From Rhodococcus koreensis (lineage in GTDB: Bacteria > Actinomycetota > Actinomycetes > Mycobacteriales > Mycobacteriaceae), in assembly GCF_900105905.1 (NCBI RefSeq), contig NZ_FNSV01000005.1:8451501-8515500 (forward strand): 64,000 nucleotides of DNA. The letters are read 5' to 3'. Positions 44,005 through 52,627 of this stretch are shown here, piece by piece (position 1 is the stretch's first letter; every line of letters starts with the position of its first letter). Under the pieces are notes generated by a model. The model was not told where the DNA came from and ran no database searches. It saw only the letters and a program-made list of their open reading frames with translations. The position numbers and the translations under genes are program-made.

Positions 44005-44606
44005 CGTGTTGCGCTCCCTGCGAACGTTGTTGCCGGAGTCACCCGGCGGGATGTTTCGGTACTGGGGTCGACCCGTACGCTGCAGCCCTCGCCACCTCGC
44101 CCGGTGACGACGGAGTCGAGAATTTCCCCTGCGCGCACCGCGACATTGGACAACAGTGACGAGGTGATTCCGTGTGTCTTTTCGGTACCGCCTTGCAGGT
44201 AGATTCCCGCGGTCACGGTTGCGGGTGTTGCGAGTCGGTAGTCGCGGGACACGATTTGCTCGGCGGTCTGCGTCGGTGCGAGCTCACCGAGAATGGGACG
44301 TAGTGGCGCCGGCTCAAACCCGGTCGCGAGCACAAGTGCGTCACACTCGAGTGTGTCGGTGGCCCCGCTGATGTGGTCGCGGACCACGACGTTGATACCG
44401 GTCGCGGTGTCGACGACCGAGTCGACACTCGATGCGCGGCGCATGAACAGCCGACGGTCGCCGCTGACTCGCTCGGCGTACTCGGCGCGATAGAGCTCGT
44501 CGATGAGCTCGATGTCGACGACGGAGTAGTTGGTACTGCGATGCCGTGCAAGAAGATCGGCTCGCACTTCGGCGGGTGCGCGGTGGAGTTCGTCGACGGC
44601 GCCCGA
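44001..44606 (-). pseudogene. Ornithine/lysine N-monooxygenase, 5' truncated
   Basis: About 200 C-terminal residues of a SidA/PvdA/IucD-type N-hydroxylase: STNYSVVDIELIDELYRAEY, DALVLATGFEPAPLRPILGE (the conserved ATG-like motif) and GIYLQGGTEKTHGITSSLLS. The FAD- and NADPH-binding N-terminal part is missing: upstream of GAVDELHRAP the frame turns into the antisense of a TetR gene. The break falls in or near the 14-bp GTCGACGGCGCCCG (44592-44605). The enzyme would have made N-hydroxyornithine for a siderophore; the remnant cannot. Confidence 0.82.
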
Positions 44607-44933
44607 CTGATCGCGTCGACGGGCGCGCGAAGTCCGAGTCTCGATAACGCGATCGAACAGATAGCGCTTCTGGAGGATGCGGGCTTCCGCGATACGGACG
44701 CCGCGCTGGCTCTGATCGCCATCTCGCGGTACACCATCGGTTCGGCGATCGAACAGCAGACGGCGGGTGACGGGGGTGAGATCGTCGTCGCCACCGATCG
44801 AACCGACGCGGCAGCGTCTCACTTCGTCGACATCGCACGGCGAGTCGTCGCCCTCGGCCAAGACCACGAGTTCGACACCGGCCTCGCGGCCTTCCTCCGT
44901 GGACTCGACCCCACATCGCGCTCGACGCAGTGA
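44592..44933 (+). pseudogene. TetR-family regulator, 5' truncated (TetR_C domain only)
   Basis: The 114 codons VDGARLIASTGARSPSLDNA ... ISRYTIGSAIEQQTA ... FDTGLAAFLRGLD are the C-terminal ligand/dimer domain of tetracycline-repressor-class TetR proteins. The DNA-binding half is absent; upstream the strand is the antisense of the monooxygenase fragment. Both fragments begin at the same point and point away from each other, which marks a recombination junction. Confidence 0.75.
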
Positions 44934-44969
44934 GCATCACCAGATCAGTCTGCATCGCCGCACTCTGGC

Positions 44970-45468
44970 TTATCGAGTGCTATCCCGGTGGGGTGTCGAG
45001 CTGTTTCCATTCGTACGCGCATTGCCGCAGTCGCTTTCGGTGCAGCAGTTTGCGTGTGAGTGTGGTGGGGACAAGGAGGGCGCCGGCGGACAGTGCCCAG
45101 ACTCCGCAGGCCGCGGTCGCCGCGGTCGCCGCGAGGGCCGTGTTCTGCCGGCTGCTGGGGATGGGTCCGGTGAGTTTGCCATCGGCGCCGATGCTGATGG
45201 TGATTGTTTGACCGGCCTTGGCGGGGGTGTCAATGGGCACGACGGCGGTGTGCTCGCCGTGGGGTGTCGACCGGCGGGCGCGGGCGCTGTCTTTGGTGCC
45301 GGTGGGGCGGAGGGCGTCTTCGGGGGTGTCGGGTGCGGGGTGGGTGTCGTCGAGCAGGACGGCCGGGACCTGCTGCACACCAGCGCGGAGCGCGAGGGCT
45401 TGATGTTCGAGCCGGGTGTGGGTGGTCGTTCCGAATGCGGCGGCGAACGGGATCGCCAGCAGTATCAC
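44970..45468 (-). CDS. Rv1733c-like membrane protein, N-terminally shortened
   Basis: Protein of 165 aa. ILLAIPFAAAFGTTTHTRLE and the C-terminal helix TAATAACGVWALSAGALLVP resemble the two membrane segments of Rv1733c-type proteins, with the extracellular domain (VVPIDTPAKAGQTITISIGA) in between. The usual 35-45 residues before the first helix are missing; the frame has a TGA six codons upstream and the GTG at 45468 is the only start. It could be functional with one cut helix or be a 5' deletion. A perfect TetR-type palindrome sits just upstream. Confidence 0.68.
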
Positions 45469-45471
45469 TTC

Positions 45472-45487
45472 CTGACCGGACGGTCAG
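45472..45487. promoter_or_regulatory. TetR-type operator palindrome
   Basis: CTGACCG-GA-CGGTCAG, 7-bp perfect arms with a 2-bp centre, the usual form of a TetR-family operator. It touches the start of the Rv1733c-like gene. The truncated TetR gene lies 540 bp away, so the original regulator may have been lost in the same rearrangement. Confidence 0.6.
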
Positions 45488-45541
45488 CTCGCCACAGTCT
45501 TGGGAATCGCCGAAATTTCCGCGATTCGGGATTGCGTGATC

Positions 45542-45651
45542 TGTGATCACACTTTAGTCTTAGGTGGTCCGGGTATGACGGGCATCACCATCACACCCGA
45601 TATGTGCGACTCGACCCGGCCTGGCTTTCAACGGCGCTACCGCAAGCCAGG
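45542..45651 (+). promoter_or_regulatory. Palindrome and structured leader ahead of the FAD oxidoreductase gene
   Basis: TGTGATCACA (45542-45551) is a perfect 10-bp palindrome. Further on CCTGGCTT (45620-45627) pairs with AAGCCAGG (45644-45651) around a 16-nt loop, and GGCATC near 45583 could pair with GATGCC near 45691. The leader is 180 nt long and looks folded, but it does not match a riboswitch class I know. Confidence 0.35.
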
Positions 45652-45733
45652 ACGGGCGTCCCGAAACAAGGATTCGCCAGCAACTCGCCGATGCCTCCGG
45701 TGGGGGACGCGGCGCTAGTCAAGGAGATACGAA

Positions 45734-47128
45734 GTGCGAGATGTAGTTGTTGTCGGCGCGGGCCTGGCCGGACTCTCTGCCGGTTGGCGGTTGCGTCATT
45801 GGGACACTCTTGTTCTGGAGTCCGACGAGCGCGTCGGTGGCCGTATTCGCTCCGAGCGTCGCGGGTCGTACTGGCTGAACTGGGGTGGCCACGTGTTCGC
45901 CGGCCCCGGATCGTCGACCGAAGCCCTGCTCAACGAGGCAGGCGTCATGTCGGTCGACATTCCCGGGTCGCTTCAGGCGCTCTCCATGAACGGGAAGTTC
46001 CTCAAAAAGGGACACATCGCCACCTACCCGTTCCGGATCCCGATGTCCCTGTCGGCGCGGATGGCGACCATGCGTGCCGGAATGAAGATCGTTGCGGGCG
46101 TCGGAAAGTACACCGGAGTGGTGCGGACGCGCGCCGGTGAGTCCGGCGCAATGCGACAGCAGCGAATCTACAACTTCGCGAACGACGAGTCGTTCCTCGA
46201 TTTCGTCGGAGACCTGCCGGAGGATGCGGCCGCCCTGTTCAAGACCACCGTCACCCGGTCGGCCGGAAACATGGACCAGATCTCAGCCGGTGCAGGCATC
46301 GGATACTTCAGTTTGGTGCTCGGATTCGGACAGGGTCTGAGCCGCGGCATCGTCGGCGGACCCTCCACCCTCACCGAAGCCCTCGCCGCGTCGTTGGGCG
46401 AGCGCGTTCAGTTGGGTGCGGAGGTGCAGGAGGTCGTCCACAAGAAGGATTCGGTCGTCGTCCGCTACCGCCAAGACGGCCGTGACCACGAGGTAGAGGC
46501 GCGAACCGTCGTTCTCGCCACGACCGCGGACGTGTCGCATCGCGTCGGTGTCGATCTGCCGCAGGAGCTGCGTGAAGCGCTCGCGCAGGTCAAGTACGGA
46601 CCCCACGTCAGCTCGGCGTTCCTCACCGACGAGAAGACGAAGCAGCCGTGGGACGACATCTACGCCATCGCTGCCCCGAAGCGTTCCTTCGCGATTGCCC
46701 TGAACCAGGCAAGCATCGTGCGCGGCAGCGAGTCCGTACGGCAGCCGGGTGGCAGCTTCATGACGTTCTCGCCGGCAGCCCTGGGTCAGGCACTGCTCGA
46801 CAAGAGCGACGAAGAGGTCGTACAGACCCACCTCGCCGATCTCGAGCAGATCCTCGGGCCCGGATTCTCCGACACGGTCGTCGAGGCCAAGGCCGCGCGA
46901 TGGAAGAATGCGTCGCCCTACAGCTTCCCGGGTCGCGCGAAGCTGCAGCCCACGCTGACTCGTGGAGCGGGTCGCGTCTTCCTGGCCGGCGACTATCTCG
47001 GAACGCTCTACACGGAAACGTCGATCACCTCCGGGTTCTCCGCCGCACAAGAGGTGACCAGTGTGCTCGCCACACACCGTCAGACACTTCACAGCAGCCC
47101 CGTAGCCGCACAGGCCGCCAGCGCCTGA
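45734..47128 (+). CDS. FAD-dependent oxidoreductase (flavin amine oxidase / protoporphyrinogen-oxidase-like)
   Basis: Flavoprotein of 464 aa. DVVVVGAGLAGLSAGWRLRH followed by LVLESDERVGGRIRSERRG is the FAD-binding GxGxxG...GGR motif, and GAGRVFLAGDYLGTLYTETS is the C-terminal FAD contact. The central part (IGYFSLVLGFGQGLSRGIVG) resembles protoporphyrinogen oxidase-like desaturases more than putrescine oxidase. GTG start with AAGGAGATACGAA directly in front. It is the first gene of a run with an aldolase, a Na+/amino-acid symporter and an aldehyde dehydrogenase, so oxidation of an amine or amino-acid derivative is likely. Confidence 0.82.
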   Translation: MRDVVVVGAGLAGLSAGWRLRHWDTLVLESDERVGGRIRSERRGSYWLNWGGHVFAGPGSSTEALLNEAGVMSVDIPGSLQALSMNGKFLKKGHIATYPFRIPMSLSARMATMRAGMKIVAGVGKYTGVVRTRAGESGAMRQQRIYNFANDESFLDFVGDLPEDAAALFKTTVTRSAGNMDQISAGAGIGYFSLVLGFGQGLSRGIVGGPSTLTEALAASLGERVQLGAEVQEVVHKKDSVVVRYRQDGRDHEVEARTVVLATTADVSHRVGVDLPQELREALAQVKYGPHVSSAFLTDEKTKQPWDDIYAIAAPKRSFAIALNQASIVRGSESVRQPGGSFMTFSPAALGQALLDKSDEEVVQTHLADLEQILGPGFSDTVVEAKAARWKNASPYSFPGRAKLQPTLTRGAGRVFLAGDYLGTLYTETSITSGFSAAQEVTSVLATHRQTLHSSPVAAQAASA

Positions 47129-47176
47129 TATTCCGCACACCCCCCAACACCCGCCAACGATCCAGGAGTCACTCTT

Positions 47177-48070
47177 ATGTCCAAGCAACTCAGCGGTGTC
47201 CTCACTGCATTGACCACCCCGTTCGACGCCGACGAGCAGATCGACGTGAACAAGCTCGAGGTCGTGGTGGACCGCTCGATCAAGGCGGGCGTCGACGGAG
47301 TCGTCGCCGCGGGATCGACCGGTGAGGTCGGGGCGCTGTCGTCGGACGAGCGCCGGCGGCTCGTCGACACGGTCATCGAACATGCCGATGGCCGGGTGCC
47401 CGTCATCGCTCAGACCGGTGCCACGACAACTGCCGAAGCCATCCGCCTTTCCCGCGCCGCCGAGAAGTCGGGTGCAGACGTGCTCATGCTGATCACCCCG
47501 TTCTACGAGCCGCTCTCGACCGAAGAGACGGTGGCGTACATCAAGGATGTCGCTTCGTCGGTGGAACTGCCGATCATGCTGTACAACATCCCCGCGGTCA
47601 CCGGTGTGAACCTGGACCCCGCCACCGTTCGCTCGCTGGCCGAAGAGGTCGACAACATCCGCTACATCAAGGACTCGAGCGCGAACTGGGAACAGGCACT
47701 GCAGCTGATCCACCACCACAGTGACGTGATCGGTACGTTCATCGGCTGGGACTCCTACATCTACAGTGCTCTGGTCGAGGGCGCTGCCGGAGTCATGGCA
47801 GGTGCCGCAAACGTGGTTCCGGACGAGATCGTCGCAGTCAACCGGCTCATCGCCGACGGCGACCTCCACGGCGCGCTCGCCAAGTGGCGTGACCTGTACC
47901 CGGTGATCGATTCGATGATCTCCGTTCCGTTCATCTCCGCCGTCAAGGCGGGACTTGCCCTGCAGGGCGAGCCGGTCGGCGCTCCCCGTCGACCCACGGC
48001 CGAGCTCCCCGCCGAGCAGGTCGAGCGAATCGGACGAGCTCTGAAGAAGCTCGCTGACCGGAACGGGTAA
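47177..48070 (+). CDS. DapA-family aldolase/dehydratase (dihydrodipicolinate synthase-like)
   Basis: Class I TIM-barrel lyase of 297 aa. GSTGEVGALSSDERRRLVDT is the pyruvate-carboxylate loop, LPIMLYNIPAVTGVNL supplies the catalytic Tyr, and IRYIKDSSANWEQALQLI the Schiff-base Lys. It lies 48 nt after the FAD oxidoreductase gene and 3 nt before the symporter, so it is a catabolic paralogue, not the lysine-biosynthetic DapA. It could cleave or dehydrate a keto acid formed from the imported substrate. Confidence 0.86.
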   Translation: MSKQLSGVLTALTTPFDADEQIDVNKLEVVVDRSIKAGVDGVVAAGSTGEVGALSSDERRRLVDTVIEHADGRVPVIAQTGATTTAEAIRLSRAAEKSGADVLMLITPFYEPLSTEETVAYIKDVASSVELPIMLYNIPAVTGVNLDPATVRSLAEEVDNIRYIKDSSANWEQALQLIHHHSDVIGTFIGWDSYIYSALVEGAAGVMAGAANVVPDEIVAVNRLIADGDLHGALAKWRDLYPVIDSMISVPFISAVKAGLALQGEPVGAPRRPTAELPAEQVERIGRALKKLADRNG

Positions 48071-48073
48071 ATC

Positions 48074-49567
48074 GTGCCGGAAATCGACTGGGCCGAGTTA
48101 CTCACGACTCTGGCAGACGGAATCTGGGGACCGATGGCCTATGTCGTCCTGGGCCTGGGGTTGGCATACACCATCGCCATGAAAGGCATTCAATTCCGGC
48201 GCATTCCCGACATGATTCGCCAGCTGAGGGAGCACAGCGAGGGGGAGGGAGGCCTGTCCTCCTTCCAAGCGCTCGTGCTCGCTCTCGGGAGCCGCGTCGG
48301 TGTCGGAAGTATCGCGGGCGTCGCAACCGCGGTCGGCGGTGGTGGACCGGGCGCACTGCTGTGGATGGCCGTGACCGGTCTCGTCGGCTGTACCGTCGGG
48401 TACGCCGAGGCCACCCTCGCGCAGGTGTTCAAACGTCAGGTGGAGGACGAGGACCGGAAGAAGGCCGGCGAGGACATCGGCGGCATGCCGTACTACATCA
48501 AGTACGGCCTGAAGCTTCCGAAGGTCGCGGCGCTCATCGCGTTTCTCGGGCTGGTCGGCTACGGCTTCATGTTCCCCGGGTTCCAGGTCAGCACCATCGC
48601 TTCCAGTGCTCAGCTGGCGTTCGGCTTGCCGAGCTGGGTGCCTGCGGTCTTCGTCACCGCGCTGATCGCTTTGGTGATCTTCGGCGGCACGACGCGGATC
48701 GTCAAAGTCACCCAGACTCTCGTTCCGACTCTTGCAATCGGGTACCTCGTGCTGGCACTGGCCGTGATCTTCGCGAACCTCGAAAGCGTCCCCGACGCAA
48801 TCAAGCTCATCGTGAACTCGGCGTTCGGTATCGATCCCGTTTTGGGCGGTATCGCGGGCGCCGCAGTCGCGTGGGGTGTTCGCCGGGCGGTCTTCGCGTC
48901 GGCGAACGGCATCGGTGAGGCCACCTTCGCGGCCGCGGCGGCGCGGACCTCGCATCCCGGCAAGCAGGGCCTGGTCCAGACGTTCAGCATCTACATCGAC
49001 GTCCTGCTGATCTGCATGGCAACGGGTTTGATGATGGTGGTGTCCGGCCAGTACAACGTCTCGGACGGCTCCGGCGGACATCTCGTCGAGAATCTTCCCG
49101 GCGTCGAGGCAGGGCCGAACTGGGTCCAGAAGTCCATCGACACACTGGCGCCGGGGTGGGGTGCGGGCTTCATCGCCGTAGCAGTGTTCCTGTTCGGCTT
49201 CACCTGTCTGCTGCTGTACTACTACGTGGCGAACTCGAATCTCCTGTTCCTGCTGAACGGGCGAAAGGGACCGGTGCCCAAGCTGATTCTCAAGATCGGC
49301 ACGCTCACGATCGTCTTCGTGGGTTCCGTGGTGAACGCCGGAATCGTCTGGGCCATCGGCGATATCGGGCTCGGAATGATTGCCTGGATCAACCTCGCCT
49401 GCCTGGTCCTGCTGTTCCCCATGGTCTACAAGGTCTACCGCGACTTCGAGCAGCAGAAGAAGCGCGGACTCGACCCGACCTTCGACCCGAAGTCGCTCGG
49501 CATCGAAGGAGCCGACTTCTGGGAGGAAAGCAGCGCCACGACCGTTACAGCGGATCGCAAAGATTGA
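48074..49567 (+). CDS. Sodium:alanine/glycine symporter family (AgcS) transporter
   Basis: Membrane protein of 497 aa with about ten helices. LSSFQALVLALGSRVGVGSI then AGVATAVGGGGPGALLWMAV is the signature region of alanine/glycine:cation symporters, and FASANGIGEATFAAAAARTS the following conserved loop. The usual motif reads GTGNIAGVA; here it is SRVGVGSIAGVA, a small variation that may shift substrate. GTG start 3 nt after the aldolase stop. A strong terminator follows. Confidence 0.86.
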   Translation: MPEIDWAELLTTLADGIWGPMAYVVLGLGLAYTIAMKGIQFRRIPDMIRQLREHSEGEGGLSSFQALVLALGSRVGVGSIAGVATAVGGGGPGALLWMAVTGLVGCTVGYAEATLAQVFKRQVEDEDRKKAGEDIGGMPYYIKYGLKLPKVAALIAFLGLVGYGFMFPGFQVSTIASSAQLAFGLPSWVPAVFVTALIALVIFGGTTRIVKVTQTLVPTLAIGYLVLALAVIFANLESVPDAIKLIVNSAFGIDPVLGGIAGAAVAWGVRRAVFASANGIGEATFAAAAARTSHPGKQGLVQTFSIYIDVLLICMATGLMMVVSGQYNVSDGSGGHLVENLPGVEAGPNWVQKSIDTLAPGWGAGFIAVAVFLFGFTCLLLYYYVANSNLLFLLNGRKGPVPKLILKIGTLTIVFVGSVVNAGIVWAIGDIGLGMIAWINLACLVLLFPMVYKVYRDFEQQKKRGLDPTFDPKSLGIEGADFWEESSATTVTADRKD

Positions 49568-49579
49568 GCTCTTCGTTCG

Positions 49580-49620
49580 AGGACCGTGCACGGCGTCGAT
49601 GTGACGCTGTGCGCGGTCCT
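49580..49620 (+). terminator. Strong hairpin after the symporter
   Basis: 49580-49597 pairs with 49603-49620 over 18 bp with two G-U pairs and a 5-nt loop, 12 nt after the symporter stop. It separates the aldehyde dehydrogenase gene into its own unit. Confidence 0.75.
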
Positions 49621-49730
49621 TCGCGCGGAACCCGCGTGATGGGGGCGCGCTTCCTTCGCGAGTTCTTACCCGTCGGAACCACGCCGACGCGCCAGTTCGA
49701 TTTTCATAGAACACCATGGAGGTTCGTCCG

Positions 49731-51236
49731 ATGTCCATCCCCACTCATACTGGACACACGTCGGTCCGTCGACCCACCGACGGTTCACTGAAGGTCTCCG
49801 ATGATCTCCCGCCGTTGCAGCATTACATCGGCGGAGAATTCGTCGACGGCGAGACCGACTCGTTCACGGACATCGTCGACCCCTCCACCGAAACCGTCAT
49901 CACCCGAATCCCCGAAGGCACCGCCGCAGATGTCGACCGAGCCGTCGTCGCCGCGGTCGCCGCCAAGCCCGACTGGGCGCGGCTGGTCCCCAAACAACGC
50001 TCGGAAATACTGCACCGCATCGCAGACCGACTCGAGCAGAACTCCGAGATCCTCGCCCGCCTCGAATCTGCTAACACCGGCAAACCGTTCGAGGTCTCGA
50101 ACGACGACGTCGCCGGCGCCATCGACACCTTCCGATTCATGGCAGGCGCACTGCGCGCCACCACCTCCCTCTCCGCGGGCGACTACGCCGAGCACCACCT
50201 CTCGCTCATCTTGCGTGAACCCCTCGGCGTCGTCGGCGTCGTCACTCCGTGGAACTACCCCCTGCTGATGGCCGCCTGGAAACTCGCACCGATCCTCGCC
50301 GCCGGGAACACCGTCGTCATCAAACCCTCCGAGCAGACCCCACTGACGACGCTCAAGTTCGCCGAACTCGTCGGTGACCTACTGCCTGCAGGTGTCCTGA
50401 ACGTCGTCACCGGACTCGGTGCCTCGGTCGGAGCACGCCTCACCGAACATCCCGACCTCGACATGATCGCCCTCACCGGATCGGTCGGCAGCGGCAAAGC
50501 CGTCGCACGCGGCGCAGCGGAATCCCTCAAACGCGTTCACCTCGAGCTGGGCGGCAAGGCACCCGTGGTGATCTTCGCCGACGCAGACCTTGACGACGCC
50601 GCCGTTTCCCTGCGCGCGGCGAGCTACTGGAACTCCGGCCAGGAATGCGGCGCCGCCTGCCGCATCCTTGTCCACGAATCGGTCGCCGACGCCTTCGTCG
50701 ACAAACTCGTCGCGCAGGTTGCCACTTTCGTCGTCGGCGAACCTGCCGTCGGCGACGTCGAAATCGGACCCCTCGTGTCGAAGGCGCATTACGACCGCGT
50801 CGCCGGATACCTCGAACGCGCTGCGCAGCAGGGAATCACCGCGGCCATCGGCGGAGCGCCACTGGACGGCCCCGGCTACTTCGTCGCACCGACCGTGCTC
50901 GTCGGTGTGCCCGACGGCGCCGAATGTGCACGCGAGGAAATCTTCGGCCCCGTCGTCACCGTCGAAACCTTCACCGATGAGGACGACGCCATCCGCCGCG
51001 CCAACGATGTCCCCTTCGGGCTGTCCGCATCGGTCTGGACCGAGAACGCCCGTCGCAGCCACGATGTCGCCGCACGCATCGACGCCGGAACCGTGTGGGT
51101 GAATTCCCATCTCGTCCTCGCGAACGAAGTCCCCTGGGGCGGGTTCAAAGGATCCGGCTACGGACGTGACCTGTCGGTCTACGCACTCGACGAATACTCC
51201 CGCACCAAACACATCATGCACAACCACGGGCGCTGA
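49731..51236 (+). CDS. Aldehyde dehydrogenase, 4-aminobutyraldehyde/betaine-aldehyde type
   Basis: NAD-dependent dehydrogenase of 501 aa. FRFMAGALRATTSLSAGDYA and SLILREPLGVVGVVTPWNYP, then LLMAAWKLAPILAAGNTVVI, follow the pattern of 4-aminobutyraldehyde dehydrogenases (PatD/Prr). The catalytic Glu (HLELGGKAPV) and Cys (NSGQECGAACR) are present. GGAGG lies 8 nt before the ATG at 49731; the upstream ATG at 49716 overlaps it. It oxidises an amino- or ammonio-aldehyde, which fits the FAD oxidoreductase two genes upstream. Confidence 0.87.
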   Translation: MSIPTHTGHTSVRRPTDGSLKVSDDLPPLQHYIGGEFVDGETDSFTDIVDPSTETVITRIPEGTAADVDRAVVAAVAAKPDWARLVPKQRSEILHRIADRLEQNSEILARLESANTGKPFEVSNDDVAGAIDTFRFMAGALRATTSLSAGDYAEHHLSLILREPLGVVGVVTPWNYPLLMAAWKLAPILAAGNTVVIKPSEQTPLTTLKFAELVGDLLPAGVLNVVTGLGASVGARLTEHPDLDMIALTGSVGSGKAVARGAAESLKRVHLELGGKAPVVIFADADLDDAAVSLRAASYWNSGQECGAACRILVHESVADAFVDKLVAQVATFVVGEPAVGDVEIGPLVSKAHYDRVAGYLERAAQQGITAAIGGAPLDGPGYFVAPTVLVGVPDGAECAREEIFGPVVTVETFTDEDDAIRRANDVPFGLSASVWTENARRSHDVAARIDAGTVWVNSHLVLANEVPWGGFKGSGYGRDLSVYALDEYSRTKHIMHNHGR

Positions 51237-51237
51237 C

Positions 51238-51999
51238 CTACCGCCGATCCGCGCACGGAATCTTGGCGGGGGTCGATGCGACGAGCCAGGTCATATAGTG
51301 CTCGACCACGGTGCCTCCGAGTTCCCGGACAGCGGCGGCAGCGCGGTCGGCCTCCTCTGCGGTCCAGTCGCTGAACGTCGAGAACAGCCGGAACACCTGC
51401 CGGTCGTTCAGTTCGATGTTCCACCGGAACGTGCGGACCACGTCGACGGTGAACAGGCCCGAACGAATCAACTCCGCGGTGAGCGCTGAAACATCCTCCG
51501 GATCGCGTCCGGGGCGTGGTGGTGTGCCGCGGTCCTGCACGATCCGTGCGACCTGCTCCCGGAACGGGGTCCCGGCATCGGGGTCTCCGAAGACGTTCCG
51601 CCACACCAGGAACCTCCCCTCGTGGGTCAGCGCGCGGTGGACCTTCGGAAGAGCGACAGCGAGATCGATCCAGTGAATGGAAGTGGCCGCGATCGCGATA
51701 TCGAAGCCATTCTCCGGAAGCTCGGCGTCCTCGACGCGTTCGACGATGACGGCCGCGTCCGGATATGCACGTCGAAGGTGTGCGGCGAGTTGAGGGCCGG
51801 GCTCCACCGCAGTGACGTTCAGGCCCGCGGCGAGCAGGGGACCGGTCGCCTGCCCGGTTCCCGCTCCGATGTCCAGGGCGCGGCGGCCGGGCTGGAGAAC
51901 ACCGAGACGGCGAAGACCGTCCCACAGGGCCGGCGGATACGGCGGCCGCGCCTCACCGTAGGTGTCGGCGTGCGCCTCGAAGTGCATCGGGTCGACCAC
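51238..51999 (-). CDS. Class I SAM-dependent methyltransferase
   Basis: Protein of 253 aa with SAM motif I GRRALDIGAGTGQATGPLLA, acidic motif VTAVEPGPQLAAHLRRAYPD and motif ENGFDIAIAATSIHWIDLAV, as in the Methyltransf_11 group. The helical C-terminal part is typical of TylF/YcgJ-like small-molecule methyltransferases. The stop lies 1 nt from the convergent aldehyde dehydrogenase stop. Substrate unknown. Confidence 0.85.
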   Translation of the reverse strand: MVDPMHFEAHADTYGEARPPYPPALWDGLRRLGVLQPGRRALDIGAGTGQATGPLLAAGLNVTAVEPGPQLAAHLRRAYPDAAVIVERVEDAELPENGFDIAIAATSIHWIDLAVALPKVHRALTHEGRFLVWRNVFGDPDAGTPFREQVARIVQDRGTPPRPGRDPEDVSALTAELIRSGLFTVDVVRTFRWNIELNDRQVFRLFSTFSDWTAEEADRAAAAVRELGGTVVEHYMTWLVASTPAKIPCADRR

Positions 52000-52063
52000 G
52001 TTCGAAAGTCTATGCTCCTGTGCAGACCGGCCTGGTCACCGATCTCCTGTCGGCAACGTGCCG

Positions 52064-52504
52064 TCAGTTCAGCTCCTCGGCCAACGCGACGATGATCCCC
52101 GCGGGGCCGCGGACGTAGCAGAGCCGGTAGCTGTCCTGGTACTGCGCCATCTGTCCCACGAGTTCCGCGCCGTGGGCTCGCAGACCGGCGACAGTGTCGT
52201 CGATATCGTCGACGGCGAACATGATGCTCCGTAGACCCAGCGTGTTCCCCAGTGCGTTCTTCGGCTCGGCGCTGACCGCCGTCGGGTTGTGGAACTTCGT
52301 CAGCTCGAGCCGGCCGTGGCCGTCCGGGGTCCGCATCATCGTGATGTCGACTCGGACGCCGTCGAGCCCGTTGATGCGGTCCACCCAAGGTCCCTCGATC
52401 CGCGCCTCGCCCTCCCGCTCCATACCGAGTTCGACAAAGAACGCAATAGCAGCCTCGAGGTCGTCGACGACGACGCTCACGTGGTCCATCCGCTGAATCG
52501 CCAT
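52064..52504 (-). CDS. VOC-family (glyoxalase-like) protein
   Basis: Protein of 146 aa. RMDHVSVVVDDLEAAIAFFV is the first beta-alpha-beta unit with a metal-binding His, and SIMFAVDDIDDTVAGLRAHG / GIIVALAEELN the second unit with the terminal Glu ligand. Members include isomerases, dioxygenases and resistance proteins. GAAGGAGAACCAC precedes the ATG. Specific role unknown. Confidence 0.85.
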   Translation of the reverse strand: MAIQRMDHVSVVVDDLEAAIAFFVELGMEREGEARIEGPWVDRINGLDGVRVDITMMRTPDGHGRLELTKFHNPTAVSAEPKNALGNTLGLRSIMFAVDDIDDTVAGLRAHGAELVGQMAQYQDSYRLCYVRGPAGIIVALAEELN

Positions 52505-52627
52505 GTGGTTCTCCTTCGTGGTCGCGCGGCCTTTCGTGGCCGCCGGTGTGCCTGGGACGGAGTCGGCGCCACATTCTCGACATCCGTGTACAGAGTCCAG
52601 CAGACAAGTCCTGATCGGTGCGCGGTT

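Noticed and set aside
45600..45700. Cobalamin or SAH riboswitch in the FAD-oxidoreductase leader
   Set aside because: AAGCCAGGA and AACGGCGCT recall conserved boxes, but the other required elements and the pairing order are missing, and AAGCCAGG is used in a simple hairpin.
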